A stretch of DNA of 64,000 nucleotides from DATFNI01 sp963787205. Its GTDB lineage: Bacteria > Bacteroidota > Rhodothermia > Balneolales > DATFMH01. A program made the translations under genes and the position numbers. Below are positions 1 to 8,451 of this stretch, piece after piece. The notes beneath the pieces are model-generated. The model was not told the DNA's origin. It saw only the letters and a list, made by a program, of their open reading frames with translations, and made no database searches. Every line of letters starts with the position of its first letter. The first letter of the stretch is position 1. The stretch is from assembly GCA_963787205.1 (NCBI GenBank), contig CAWBCD010000031.1, forward strand, positions 1-64,000, read 5' to 3'.

Positions 1-359
1 TCCTTCACGTAAGGAAGGGTCTCTACATCTTTTATGATCCGGAGGTACGGCAGACTGTCCGGCGATGTATTCATCGGAACGGCTGCTTTCTTGATCACCT
101 CCTGATCGGGTGTGAACTTGTTGCCGGCGACAACTACCTTCCTAATGACCGTGGTTCGGTTGAAGTAGTAACCCGCGATCACTGCAACCAGCAAAAGCAC
201 CACGATGCCCAGCACATACCTTCCCTTGAGGCTGCCGTTGAACAGACTCCTGAGACGATCAAACCGGCCACCTTTGGATTCGGCTATCTCGAATTCAGCG
301 ACGGGATATTCTTCTTCCGGAATATTTTGATTATCCAGAGGTTCGGATGAGTCATTCAT
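1..359 (-). CDS. ftsQ: Cell division protein FtsQ, N-terminal part (runs off the left edge)
   Basis: About 119 codons are visible, with the C-terminus outside the window. The protein starts with an acidic cytoplasmic tail of about 45 residues, then one hydrophobic segment (roughly residues 47-65, rich in V/L/I), then a periplasmic start containing VVVAGNKFTPDQEV, typical of a FtsQ/POTRA domain. FtsQ is a bitopic inner-membrane divisome protein that links early and late division proteins. The start is set by a near-perfect ribosome site, AAAGGAGGT, five bases before ATG. It follows murC by 64 bp as the last visible dcw gene, the expected position in this group. The call rests on position, topology and the POTRA-like start. 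Confidence 0.85.
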   Translation of the reverse strand, partial: MNDSSEPLDNQNIPEEEYPVAEFEIAESKGGRFDRLRSLFNGSLKGRYVLGIVVLLLVAVIAGYYFNRTTVIRKVVVAGNKFTPDQEVIKKAAVPMNTSPDSLPYLRIIKDVETLPYVK

Positions 360-423
360 CGATGACCTCCTTTCCCGAAGAGACATTCCGTCAAAAGTGA
401 TATGTGCCTTAAATTACGCAATG

Positions 424-1863
424 CTATTTCTTATTTGATTTCTGAAGCTTGGGAATTCCCTGTTTCAATGACTCGACAAACTGTTCGCCGTACTTGTAAA
501 TGTCGCCGGCGCCCATGGTGATGACCAGGTCGCCCGGCTGAACGATCTCGACCAGTTTCGCAGGTAGTTCATTCTTGTCTGCCACATAATTGACATCCTT
601 ATGACCGAAGTCGCGGGCCGTGTCGGCAATCAGTTTACCGGTTACGCCCTCGATAGGTTTTTCCCGTGCAGGGTAGATGTCGGTGACAACCAATACTTCT
701 GCGTCGAAGAAGGAGAGACCGAAGTCTTCATAAAGCTGTTGTGTGCGCGAATAAAGATGCGGCTGAAAAACCACCACCAGCCGGCGTTCCGGCCAACCCT
801 TGCGTGCAGCATGGATGGTTGCCTTGACTTCCGTGGGGTGATGGGCATAATCATCAACCACGATTACATTGTCTTTTTCAGCCTTAACCTGAAAGCGGCG
901 ATAGACCCCGCTGAATTTCTCGAGCCCTTCCTTGATCTTGCTGAACGGCATGTTTAATTCGAAACCTATGCCAACCGATGCCAGTGCGTTTTTGATATTG
1001 TGTTCGCCCGGTGCCTGAAGAGTGATACGTCCCAATGGCTTCTGATCGAAAAGGACAGTAAATGAGCTGTGGATCTTACTCATTTCGATATCGACGGCAC
1101 GAATTGTTGCCTGCGGGTTAAAGCCGTAAGTCAGTGTACGTCGGCTGATTGACGGAATGATGCTCCGAACTTCCGGCTCATCCAGGCAGACGACAACACA
1201 GCCGTAGAAGGGAACTTTATTGGCAAATTCGATGAATGATCGTTTGATGTCGTCGATATCGGCGTAGATATCCATGTGGTCGGTGTCGATGGTCGTGATC
1301 ACCGCCAGCGATGGACTCAGCTTCAGGAAGGTGCGGTCAAACTCGTCAGCTTCCACAACGATGATATCACCCGAACCGACAACGGCGTTGGTCTTGTCAA
1401 AACTGTGGACGCGACCGCCGACAATGATGGTCGGATCGAACCCACCGGATTGCGCCACGAGACCCGTCATCGTTGTAGTGGTCGTTTTGCCGTGGGTACC
1501 TGCGATACCGATACCGAATTTCATGCGCATCAGTTCGGCGAGCATCTCGGCCCGTTTGATGACCGGGATCTTTCGTGCAAGGGCTTCTCTGGTTTCGATA
1601 TTTTCTTCGGCTTTCACGGCACTGGTGAAGACCACAACATCAGCACCATCGATATTTTCAGGCGCATGTCCGATATGGATCTCAGCGCCCATCTTTTTGA
1701 GCCGTTCGGTATTTTCGCTGACGGCTCCATCCGAGCCGGTTACTTTGTATCCTTTCCGGATAAGGATCTCCGCTATACCGCTCATACCGATACCACCGAT
1801 GCCCACCATATGAATATGGCGAGTCTTTCCAAAAATCGGTTGTGTCTGTATGTTCTTAGTCAT
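424..1863 (-). CDS. murC: UDP-N-acetylmuramate--L-alanine ligase MurC
   Basis: Cytoplasmic ATP-dependent ligase that adds L-Ala to UDP-MurNAc, the first step of peptide stem synthesis. From the chosen start the protein has 479 residues, normal for MurC. An N-terminal Rossmann region has HMVGIGGIGMSGIAEIL (about 18-34). The Mur ligase ATP loop GTHGKTTTT is at about 122-130. Downstream come DYAHHPTEVKA and FQPHLYSRT, both typical of MurC. The ATG at 1863 is chosen because MTKN leads directly into the Rossmann fold. The reading frame stays open further upstream into murG, but that adds only unconserved residues. The start overlaps the murG stop by 8 bp, so the two are probably translationally coupled. 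Confidence 0.97.
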   Translation of the reverse strand: MTKNIQTQPIFGKTRHIHMVGIGGIGMSGIAEILIRKGYKVTGSDGAVSENTERLKKMGAEIHIGHAPENIDGADVVVFTSAVKAEENIETREALARKIPVIKRAEMLAELMRMKFGIGIAGTHGKTTTTTMTGLVAQSGGFDPTIIVGGRVHSFDKTNAVVGSGDIIVVEADEFDRTFLKLSPSLAVITTIDTDHMDIYADIDDIKRSFIEFANKVPFYGCVVVCLDEPEVRSIIPSISRRTLTYGFNPQATIRAVDIEMSKIHSSFTVLFDQKPLGRITLQAPGEHNIKNALASVGIGFELNMPFSKIKEGLEKFSGVYRRFQVKAEKDNVIVVDDYAHHPTEVKATIHAARKGWPERRLVVVFQPHLYSRTQQLYEDFGLSFFDAEVLVVTDIYPAREKPIEGVTGKLIADTARDFGHKDVNYVADKNELPAKLVEIVQPGDLVITMGAGDIYKYGEQFVESLKQGIPKLQKSNKK

Positions 1864-2989
1864 TGTACTTTGTATCCATTTTTTTGCCCGGCTGCAGCAG
1901 TTGGATGATCTCACCGGCTATGTCTTGTGCCGCTCGAGGTTTCGCCATCTTCAGGGCAGCGTCGTGCATCGTTTTTCTGAGTTGATCATCATTTAACAGT
2001 GCCGCGACCTCTGCTCCGAGTTCGTCTTTTAACTGTACGTCTTTGATCATCTTCGCCGCTCCCTGCTCGACCATTGCCTTTGCATTGTATGTCTGATGAT
2101 CCCCGGCAACATTGGGTGAGGGCACCAGGAGTGATGGCTTACCAGTCATGGCTAGTTCAGCACAGGAAATAGCACCGGACCGGCTGATCACGACATCGGA
2201 TGCCGCATAAGCACCAGGCATATCATCGATAAAGGGTAATAGCCGGACAGTCGGAAATAAGTTGTTATTAAATCGTTTTTTAAGATCTCCGAAATATCGT
2301 TTCCCGCACTGCCACAATACCTGTATTTCGTTGTCCTGCGTCAGTTGCTCCATATTTTCTAGTACGGCCTCATTGATGGCACGCGCTCCGCCACTGCCCC
2401 CGAGAACAAGAAGAGTGCGCATATCTTTGAGCTCGTATTTTTTCAAAAATTCTTCACGTTCACCTCTCAGGATGTCAGCCCGCGTTGGGTTGCCTAGCAA
2501 GTGTGTTTTTCCCTTTGGGAAATACCGATCTGCCTGCGGAAATGCGGTAAAGATTACCCTGGCACCTTTGGCAAGAAGACGGTTGGTGAGACCCGGGTAG
2601 CTGTTTTGTTCCTGCAGCACTACCGGAATACCCATCTTTGCAGCAACCCAACCGACAGGTCCTGCCACGTAACCACCGCATGCAATCACGACAGCCGGAC
2701 GAACTTTCCGGATGATGGTTATACTCTGGAACAAACTGACGACCAGCTTGACCGGGAACGTCAGATTCTTTGCCGTCACACGTCGTATCAACCCGCTGAT
2801 CCAGATGTTGTAAATGGGGTATCCGGACTTCGGCACCAGCTCCCACTCCAAATGGTTTCGTGTGCCGGCGAATGAGATGTCACCCGTTTGCGGCATTGAT
2901 CGCAGTGCGTCGGCAATAGCCAGCGCCGGCATGATATGTCCGCCGGTTCCTCCAGCGGCAAGGAGCATGTTGAAACGGTTGTTACTCAT
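1856..2989 (-). CDS. murG: UDP-N-acetylglucosamine--N-acetylmuramyl-(pentapeptide) pyrophosphoryl-undecaprenol N-acetylglucosamine transferase MurG
   Basis: Peripheral membrane GT28 glycosyltransferase that converts lipid I to lipid II. It has 377 residues from the chosen start. The N-terminal glycine-rich loop AAGGTGGHIMPALA and the second-domain motif LVLGGSGGARAINE are present, as are the UDP-GlcNAc site elements ISRSGAISCAELAMTGKPSLLVPSP. The frame is open for ten more codons upstream, but GGAGGT sits six bases before the ATG at 2989, which fixes the start. Upstream, instead of the tight overlaps seen elsewhere in this cluster, there are about 300 bp holding a palindromic repeat, so murG-murC-ftsQ may depend on readthrough or have a promoter of their own. 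Confidence 0.96.
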   Translation of the reverse strand: MSNNRFNMLLAAGGTGGHIMPALAIADALRSMPQTGDISFAGTRNHLEWELVPKSGYPIYNIWISGLIRRVTAKNLTFPVKLVVSLFQSITIIRKVRPAVVIACGGYVAGPVGWVAAKMGIPVVLQEQNSYPGLTNRLLAKGARVIFTAFPQADRYFPKGKTHLLGNPTRADILRGEREEFLKKYELKDMRTLLVLGGSGGARAINEAVLENMEQLTQDNEIQVLWQCGKRYFGDLKKRFNNNLFPTVRLLPFIDDMPGAYAASDVVISRSGAISCAELAMTGKPSLLVPSPNVAGDHQTYNAKAMVEQGAAKMIKDVQLKDELGAEVAALLNDDQLRKTMHDAALKMAKPRAAQDIAGEIIQLLQPGKKMDTKYND

Positions 2990-3031
2990 GCCGCACCTCC
3001 TTGCTGGCTCTGACGCCATACATTGTCTCTG

Positions 3032-3190
3032 TCATCCTGATTTTTCCCCGTTTCAAGGGGAAAAGTAGGATCTCGTGTGAATCGGCAACGATCGTTGCAA
3101 CTGAAAGGATCGAATCCCCGGTCGGACGAGATCCTACGCCGTCCGCAGTAGCGGACAGCATCCCGAAAGTCTTCGGGACATCCTTATGAT
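3032..3190. repeat. Palindromic dispersed repeat, copy A, between ftsW and murG
   Basis: The element begins with TCATCCTGA (3032-3040), followed by a TTTTTCCCC/GGGGAAAA hairpin. A 12-bp inverted pair GTAGGATCTCGT (3065-3076) and ACGAGATCCTAC (3126-3137) encloses a perfect 14-bp palindrome GCAACGATCGTTGC (3085-3098). Two further hairpins follow: GTCCGC/GCGGAC (3141-3156) and TCCCGA/TCGGGA (3161-3178), then ACATCCT. The same outer and inner blocks recur at 13012-13170. No transposase is present, so it is a non-coding MITE-like or REP-like element. Open frames across it (for example 2982-3296, minus) only translate the repeat. The right boundary is approximate. Confidence 0.75.
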
Positions 3191-3292
3191 TGGGATTGGT
3201 CATAGGAATGATCCTTGTAAGTAATCCGTCCCCTTGCCAGGTGTCAGAACAATTGCGTTCTGTCAAAAAGGCTAATATGTCTAACCAGTTTC

Positions 3293-4471
3293 TCATGCTC
3301 TGACAGCCATTTTGTGTTTGGAGATGTTGAGCAGGATGCCGATCAAAACCCCCGAGAACAACAGGTTGGTCCCCCCGTAGCTGACAAAGGGCATAGGCAG
3401 CCCGGTCACCGGGAATAATCCAGATGCCACTGCCGCATTGAAGAAAGCATATAAAACTATAGATAACGTACAGGCGACAGCTAGGAGAACTCCGGAGGAA
3501 TCCATGGCATTTTTCGCTATATACAGGAACCCGCGCGCCAGAATGACGACATACAGCAACAGGATAAATGCCGCTCCGATAAGGCCGTATTCCTCACTGA
3601 TAATCGCAAAGATAAAATCGTTATAAGGCGCCGGTAGGAAGTATCGCTGGGCGCTTTTACCCGGACCCACGCCAAACAGTTCCCCGCGTGCAACGGCTAT
3701 CTCGGCCTGTTGCGTCTGGTATCCGTCATCGAGGGCAAACTGGTCGCTTTTGATGTGAACAATGTTATTGATGTAGGATTTGATTCGCTGCTGCCGTTCA
3801 TGCGAGTGACCGATCAGCAGGACACTTCCGAGAACGCCAATGGCAATCAGGCCCCCGAGATGAAGGGTGCTTATGCGGCCAACAAACATCACCATCAGGC
3901 AAATCAGCATGAGGAGGGCCGCACTGCTGAAATCTTCGATACCGATCAGGGCGCAGGTCGTTACTACCCAAAACATGATGGGTACGAATGTCTTGCTGAA
4001 ATCTTTGATGTAATCCTGTTTCTGCTGTATCAAAGCGACGACATAAACAAGCAGGGATGCCTCAGCCATGGATGAAGGCTGAAATGAGAAGCCGGCGATG
4101 TCTAACCAGCGTTTGGCGCCGTATTTCGCCGCTCCAAATGCGATCAGGGCTGCCAGAAAAATCCAGCTCAGTATAAGGGCTATGCGGCTGTATTTCATCA
4201 CCTTGTGATAGTCGATCTTGGAGAAGATGAGCAGGATGATGAAAGCGATAAACAGCTTGATCAGGTGACCGAATACAAGATGGATAGCGGTAACATGTTT
4301 GGTTTCGGCAAAATAGGCGATGGAAGAATAGACCGCCATCAAACCCACCATGATCAGCATCACAACCACAGCCAGCAGCACACGGTCACTGCCGCGTTTG
4401 CCATGGTCGATCTCCTCGACGCTGGTGGCCATGATGTAGGGGTTCTTATTTTTTACCGACGTGAAATACAT
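3293..4471 (-). CDS. ftsW: Lipid II polymerase FtsW (SEDS family)
   Basis: Integral membrane peptidoglycan glycosyltransferase of the divisome that works with FtsI. It has 392 residues and about ten hydrophobic segments. SEDS signatures seen are KRWLDIAGFSFQPSS, GVGPGKSAQRYFLPAPYNDF with IFAIISEEYGLIGA, and the C-terminal VTGLPMPFVSYGGTNLL. The FQPSS stretch replaces the more usual FQPSE. The ATG at 4471 is one base after the murD stop (TGAGATG), with GAGG about ten bases upstream. An internal Met 13 codons later has no ribosome site. The dcw position next to murD and the FtsI partner favour FtsW over RodA. Confidence 0.94.
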   Translation of the reverse strand: MYFTSVKNKNPYIMATSVEEIDHGKRGSDRVLLAVVVMLIMVGLMAVYSSIAYFAETKHVTAIHLVFGHLIKLFIAFIILLIFSKIDYHKVMKYSRIALILSWIFLAALIAFGAAKYGAKRWLDIAGFSFQPSSMAEASLLVYVVALIQQKQDYIKDFSKTFVPIMFWVVTTCALIGIEDFSSAALLMLICLMVMFVGRISTLHLGGLIAIGVLGSVLLIGHSHERQQRIKSYINNIVHIKSDQFALDDGYQTQQAEIAVARGELFGVGPGKSAQRYFLPAPYNDFIFAIISEEYGLIGAAFILLLYVVILARGFLYIAKNAMDSSGVLLAVACTLSIVLYAFFNAAVASGLFPVTGLPMPFVSYGGTNLLFSGVLIGILLNISKHKMAVRA

Positions 4472-4472
4472 C

Positions 4473-5834
4473 TCAGAGGTTCCTCACTGATTCTTTAAAT
4501 ACCTGTCCCCGGTGTTCGTAGTTGTCGAACATATCGAAGGATGCGCACGCAGGACTCAGCAATACGACGTCTCCTTTTTTGGCCAGGAAGCTGGAGGCCT
4601 TGACCGCTTCATCCATCGTTTGGGCCCGTACAAATTCCGATACCCTGCCTCTGAATTCTTTCTCTACCTTGTCCGCACTCTCGCCGATGGCGATGATGGC
4701 CCGCACTTTTTGTTCAACAAGCCCGTACAGTTCGCTATAATCGTTTCCTTTGTCTCTTCCTCCCAGGATTAGTACGATCGGGCGTTCGAAGCTCCCCAGG
4801 GCATACCAGACGGCATTGACATTTGTTGCCTTGCTGTCGTTGACATACCGGATACCATCCAGTTCCCGTACAAACTCGAGGCGGTGCTCCACGCCTTCGA
4901 AATGAGAGAGGCTCTCGCGGATGGCCTCGTTCCTGATTTCAAAAGCACGGGCAGCCAATATGGCGGCCAGACCGTTTCGCAGATTGTGTTGCCCGCGCAG
5001 GCTAACTTCTTCGGTTTTCATAATCAATTCTTCCCGGTTATTTATGCGGACGACAATTTTTCCCGCGCGGATGAAAGCACCTTCCGGTACTTCATCCACG
5101 AGAGAGAATGCCAGCAAATGAGGCATCGGGTCGTCGTCTGTGAGATTCTTCATATGATCCCCGATGACGGGATCATCAAAATCATAGATAAAAAAGTCTT
5201 CGCTGGTCTGGTTCTCGATGATCCGGAACTTGGACCGCACATAGTTCTCGAGCTTGTGATCGTACCGGTCCATGTGGTCAGGCGTGATATTCAGGATTGC
5301 AGCCACATGGGGGCGGAACGTATCGATATGATCGAGCTGAAAGCTGCTCACTTCCAGAATGACATCTGTTCCTTCATCCGCCTGTTCAACCACGTCAGAG
5401 AAGGCCACACCGATATTGCCGGCGGTGACATGGTCTCGTCCTGCTGTCTTCCAGAGATGATCAATCCAACTTGTGGTGGTCGTTTTCCCGTTTGTGCCGG
5501 TGATGGCGGCGATGTTACCCTTGCAAAACCAGCTCGCAGCCTCAATTTCGGAATAGACCGGCCGGCCTATATCTGAAAAGTGGCGAATGATGGGACTGCT
5601 GTCCGGTACACCCGGACTGGTGACCAGGATATCTGCATCCAACGCCCGGTTGGTATGACCGTTTTGTTCAAAAGGCACATCGGCTTCCAAAAGACGCTTT
5701 TCAGCTGTTTTCGAAAAGGGACCGCTATCGGAAACAAATACATCGTATCCCTTCCGTTTTAACAGGCAGGCGGCTGCGATTCCGCTGCGGGCAGCTCCGG
5801 CGATGGTGATATGTTTTCCTTTCAGATCTATCAT
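4473..5834 (-). CDS. murD: UDP-N-acetylmuramoyl-L-alanine--D-glutamate ligase MurD
   Basis: Cytoplasmic ligase adding D-Glu to UDP-MurNAc-L-Ala. It has 453 residues, normal for the family. N-terminal Rossmann fold with IAGAARSGIAAACLLKRKGYDVFVSD. The ATP loop GTNGKTTTT lies at about 113-121. NITPDHMDRY follows, and the C-terminal domain has YVNDSKATN, ILGGRDKGNDY and LLSPACASFDMFDNYEHRG, the last being a MurD signature. It overlaps mraY by four bases (ATGA), indicating coupled translation. Confidence 0.97.
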   Translation of the reverse strand: MIDLKGKHITIAGAARSGIAAACLLKRKGYDVFVSDSGPFSKTAEKRLLEADVPFEQNGHTNRALDADILVTSPGVPDSSPIIRHFSDIGRPVYSEIEAASWFCKGNIAAITGTNGKTTTTSWIDHLWKTAGRDHVTAGNIGVAFSDVVEQADEGTDVILEVSSFQLDHIDTFRPHVAAILNITPDHMDRYDHKLENYVRSKFRIIENQTSEDFFIYDFDDPVIGDHMKNLTDDDPMPHLLAFSLVDEVPEGAFIRAGKIVVRINNREELIMKTEEVSLRGQHNLRNGLAAILAARAFEIRNEAIRESLSHFEGVEHRLEFVRELDGIRYVNDSKATNVNAVWYALGSFERPIVLILGGRDKGNDYSELYGLVEQKVRAIIAIGESADKVEKEFRGRVSEFVRAQTMDEAVKASSFLAKKGDVVLLSPACASFDMFDNYEHRGQVFKESVRNL

Positions 5835-6967
5835 CGCAGCTTCAGGGTTACGAGGGATGAGAGTGCCAGTAACACAGATATAATCCAGAACCGGACCACA
5901 ATTTTAGATTCGGGCCAGCCTGCTTTTTCAAAATGATGATGGATCGGAGCCATCAGGAAGTACCGTCGTCCTTTTCCATATTTTTTCTTCGTGTATTTGA
6001 AATAGGTTGTCTGGATGATAACGGATACCGTTTCCAGGAAGAAGACACCACACAGGAGGGGGAGAATCAGTTCTTTGCGAACCATCAGGGCTACGGCACC
6101 GATGGCTCCACCGATAGCCAGCGATCCGGTATCACCCATAAATACCTGTGCGGGATAGGAGTTATACCACAGGAAGCCGAGACAGGCCCCGATCAGTGCC
6201 GAACAGAAAATGGTCAGTTCTCCGGCTCCCGGCAGGTAAAGGATATCAAGGAAACGGGAAAAGTCGGTACGGCCGGAAACATAGCAGAAGATGCCGAGTG
6301 TAAGGACGACGATGGCGGTGATTCCTGCGGCTAACCCATCAAGTCCGTCTGTAAGATTTACAGCGTTGCTAACTGCTGTGATCACTAGAATTACTACCGG
6401 TATGTAAGTGATCCAGCCAAGAGCCTCACCCAATACCGCGTAGTTGATGTTGATATTCTTGACAAAGGGTACTGTTGTGAGGGTGTTGTAGGAATGAAAC
6501 TCCGGGTAAGTATAGATTATGAGGCCGAGGATAAGTCCGACCAGCACCTGTCCGGCTACCTTTACCCAGCTATACAGTCCTTTTTTATTCTTTTTGATGA
6601 TCTTAATGTAATCGTCCAGAAAACCGACGATGCCCAGTGTCAGCATCACGAAGAAAACGAGCCATCCGTACACGTTGGATGGGCGTATCCACAGCAAACT
6701 GGGTAGTAATGTAGCCAGGAGAATGATCAAGCCACCCATGCTTGGCGTGCCGGCTTTGCTGAGATGTGAGTCCAGACCGATATCGGTGCGGATGGTTTCA
6801 CCCAGCTGCATCTTCTTGAGCCAGTTGATGATATACTTACCGATGATCAGGCTGATGATCAGTGCGGTGGCCGCAGCCAGCACGCTTCTGGTTGAGATAT
6901 AGGAGAACGCCCCGAAGCCGGGCGGATGGTAGTGAATTTCGAACCAGTTGAGTATCCAGTACAGCAT
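5831..6967 (-). CDS. mraY: Phospho-N-acetylmuramoyl-pentapeptide-transferase MraY
   Basis: Polytopic inner-membrane enzyme that transfers phospho-MurNAc-pentapeptide to undecaprenyl phosphate, giving lipid I. It has 378 residues and about ten hydrophobic helices. The essential acidic and histidine motifs are present: GFLDDYIKI, NLTDGLDGLAAG, FMGDTGSLAIGG and MAPIHHHFEKAGWPE, together with the early HLSKAGTPSMGG loop. The start overlaps the murE stop by one base (TAATG). It lies in the standard place between murE and murD. Confidence 0.97.
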   Translation of the reverse strand: MLYWILNWFEIHYHPPGFGAFSYISTRSVLAAATALIISLIIGKYIINWLKKMQLGETIRTDIGLDSHLSKAGTPSMGGLIILLATLLPSLLWIRPSNVYGWLVFFVMLTLGIVGFLDDYIKIIKKNKKGLYSWVKVAGQVLVGLILGLIIYTYPEFHSYNTLTTVPFVKNININYAVLGEALGWITYIPVVILVITAVSNAVNLTDGLDGLAAGITAIVVLTLGIFCYVSGRTDFSRFLDILYLPGAGELTIFCSALIGACLGFLWYNSYPAQVFMGDTGSLAIGGAIGAVALMVRKELILPLLCGVFFLETVSVIIQTTYFKYTKKKYGKGRRYFLMAPIHHHFEKAGWPESKIVVRFWIISVLLALSSLVTLKLR

Positions 6968-8451
6968 TATCCCTCCTCCGTGTTGAGATGATGACTATAC
7001 CATGTTTCAATGGCTTCCTTCGCAATCTTGCGATCGTCAAAAGGATGCCGTTTCCCATTAATCTCCTGATAATCTTCATGACCCTTGCCGGCAATCAGCA
7101 CCAGGTCGTCTTCATTGGAGGAAGTAATGGCATGCACAATGGCTTTTTCCCGGTCGGATATCCGTTCTGCGTCTTCCGGATGATCCATACCCGTGTAAAT
7201 TTCATCGATGATCGCTTCGGGATCTTCGGTACGGGGGTTGTCGGAGGTGACAATGACCCGGTCGCCGTATGTCTCCGCGATTTTTCCCATTACCGGACGT
7301 TTACTCCGGTCACGATCTCCGCCACATCCGAAAACGATAACCAGTTGCTGGTGGGGCTGGCGCGCGGCGTGAAGAGTGGAGGAGACTTTCTCCAGAGCGT
7401 CTGGTGTGTGCGCATAATCCACAAAAACATTGGGGTATGAGCTTTCTGAATCAATTGTTACCCGATCGAGCCGGCCCGGTGCCCCCTTTGCCTTTTTGAG
7501 GGCTTCGGCTACGTCTTTGGGTTCGAAACCCAGCGATGTGCAGATGAGAAATGCCTGCGCCACATTATACGCATTAAACTCGCCGACCAACGGGCTTTCA
7601 ACCGGAAGGCTGTTAACCGAAAAGGAGAGACCGGAAGCGGTATTTGAGTTAATCCGCAGGCGATAGGGAAGGTGAATATTCTGGCCAAACGTGTAGACTT
7701 TTCCCTTGCAACCTTCAGCCATGTAAGATCCGTAGGGATCATCGCCGTTGATAACGGCAAATCCGCGTTCGGGAACCTGATGGAAAAGCTTCTGTTTGGC
7801 AGCAGCATACGCTTCCATCGTTTTATGATAGTCCAGATGATCGAGCGTCAGGTTCGTGAATGCCGCAACCTCAAAGTCAAGTCCGGATACCCGGTCCTGA
7901 TCCAAAGCATGCGACGACACTTCCATGGATACGAATTGTGTACCCAAATCAGCAATTTTGCGCAGGTCATCGGCGAGTTCAACAGGATCGGCTGTTGTAT
8001 ATTTGCTCGCCTCTGACTTATTGCCAATGATCCGTGCAACCGTCCCGAGCAGGGCGGCTTTCTCACCGAGGGAGGTTAAGATCTGGTAGACCAGCGTAGT
8101 GACAGTCGTTTTTCCGTTGGTTCCTGTGACGCCGATAAAACGGAGTTTCTTTTGGGGATCACCCAGCATGGCAAGTGCCAGTTTGTTCAGAAGCGTGCGG
8201 GAGTTGCCAACAATGAGGAGTGCCACATCATCGGGAACCGGGATCTCGCGTTCGGCAATGATCACTTTAGCACCGTTTTCAAGCGCTTTCGGGACGAAGT
8301 CGTGCCCATCCGCATTCAACCCGGTGACTGCGACAAAGATATCGCCCGGTTTGATTTTGCGTGAATCATGTTGAACACGGGCATCTATAGTTTCGTGTTT
8401 TCCGGTGACCGAAGTTGGATTGCAGAGTGCTATGAGCTGATCCCACATCAT
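6967..8451 (-). CDS. murE: UDP-N-acetylmuramoyl-L-alanyl-D-glutamate--2,6-diaminopimelate ligase MurE
   Basis: Cytoplasmic ligase adding the third residue of the stem peptide. It has 494 residues. An N-terminal domain with DSRKIKPGDIFVA and the ATP loop GTNGKTT at about 110-116 are visible. The specificity motif DNPR (near residue 405, in TSDNPRTEDPEAI) is the form known from meso-diaminopimelate-adding enzymes, so the cell wall is inferred to be the DAP type. The C-terminal IAGKGHEDYQ is typical. The start ATG overlaps the ftsI stop by four bases; a second ATG follows directly, so the true start could be one codon later. Confidence 0.97.
   Translation of the reverse strand: MMWDQLIALCNPTSVTGKHETIDARVQHDSRKIKPGDIFVAVTGLNADGHDFVPKALENGAKVIIAEREIPVPDDVALLIVGNSRTLLNKLALAMLGDPQKKLRFIGVTGTNGKTTVTTLVYQILTSLGEKAALLGTVARIIGNKSEASKYTTADPVELADDLRKIADLGTQFVSMEVSSHALDQDRVSGLDFEVAAFTNLTLDHLDYHKTMEAYAAAKQKLFHQVPERGFAVINGDDPYGSYMAEGCKGKVYTFGQNIHLPYRLRINSNTASGLSFSVNSLPVESPLVGEFNAYNVAQAFLICTSLGFEPKDVAEALKKAKGAPGRLDRVTIDSESSYPNVFVDYAHTPDALEKVSSTLHAARQPHQQLVIVFGCGGDRDRSKRPVMGKIAETYGDRVIVTSDNPRTEDPEAIIDEIYTGMDHPEDAERISDREKAIVHAITSSNEDDLVLIAGKGHEDYQEINGKRHPFDDRKIAKEAIETWYSHHLNTEEG

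Noticed and set aside
2982..3296. 104-codon minus-strand frame between murG and ftsW
   Set aside because: It only translates the palindromic repeat and overlaps the murG start; no ribosome site and no family resemblance.
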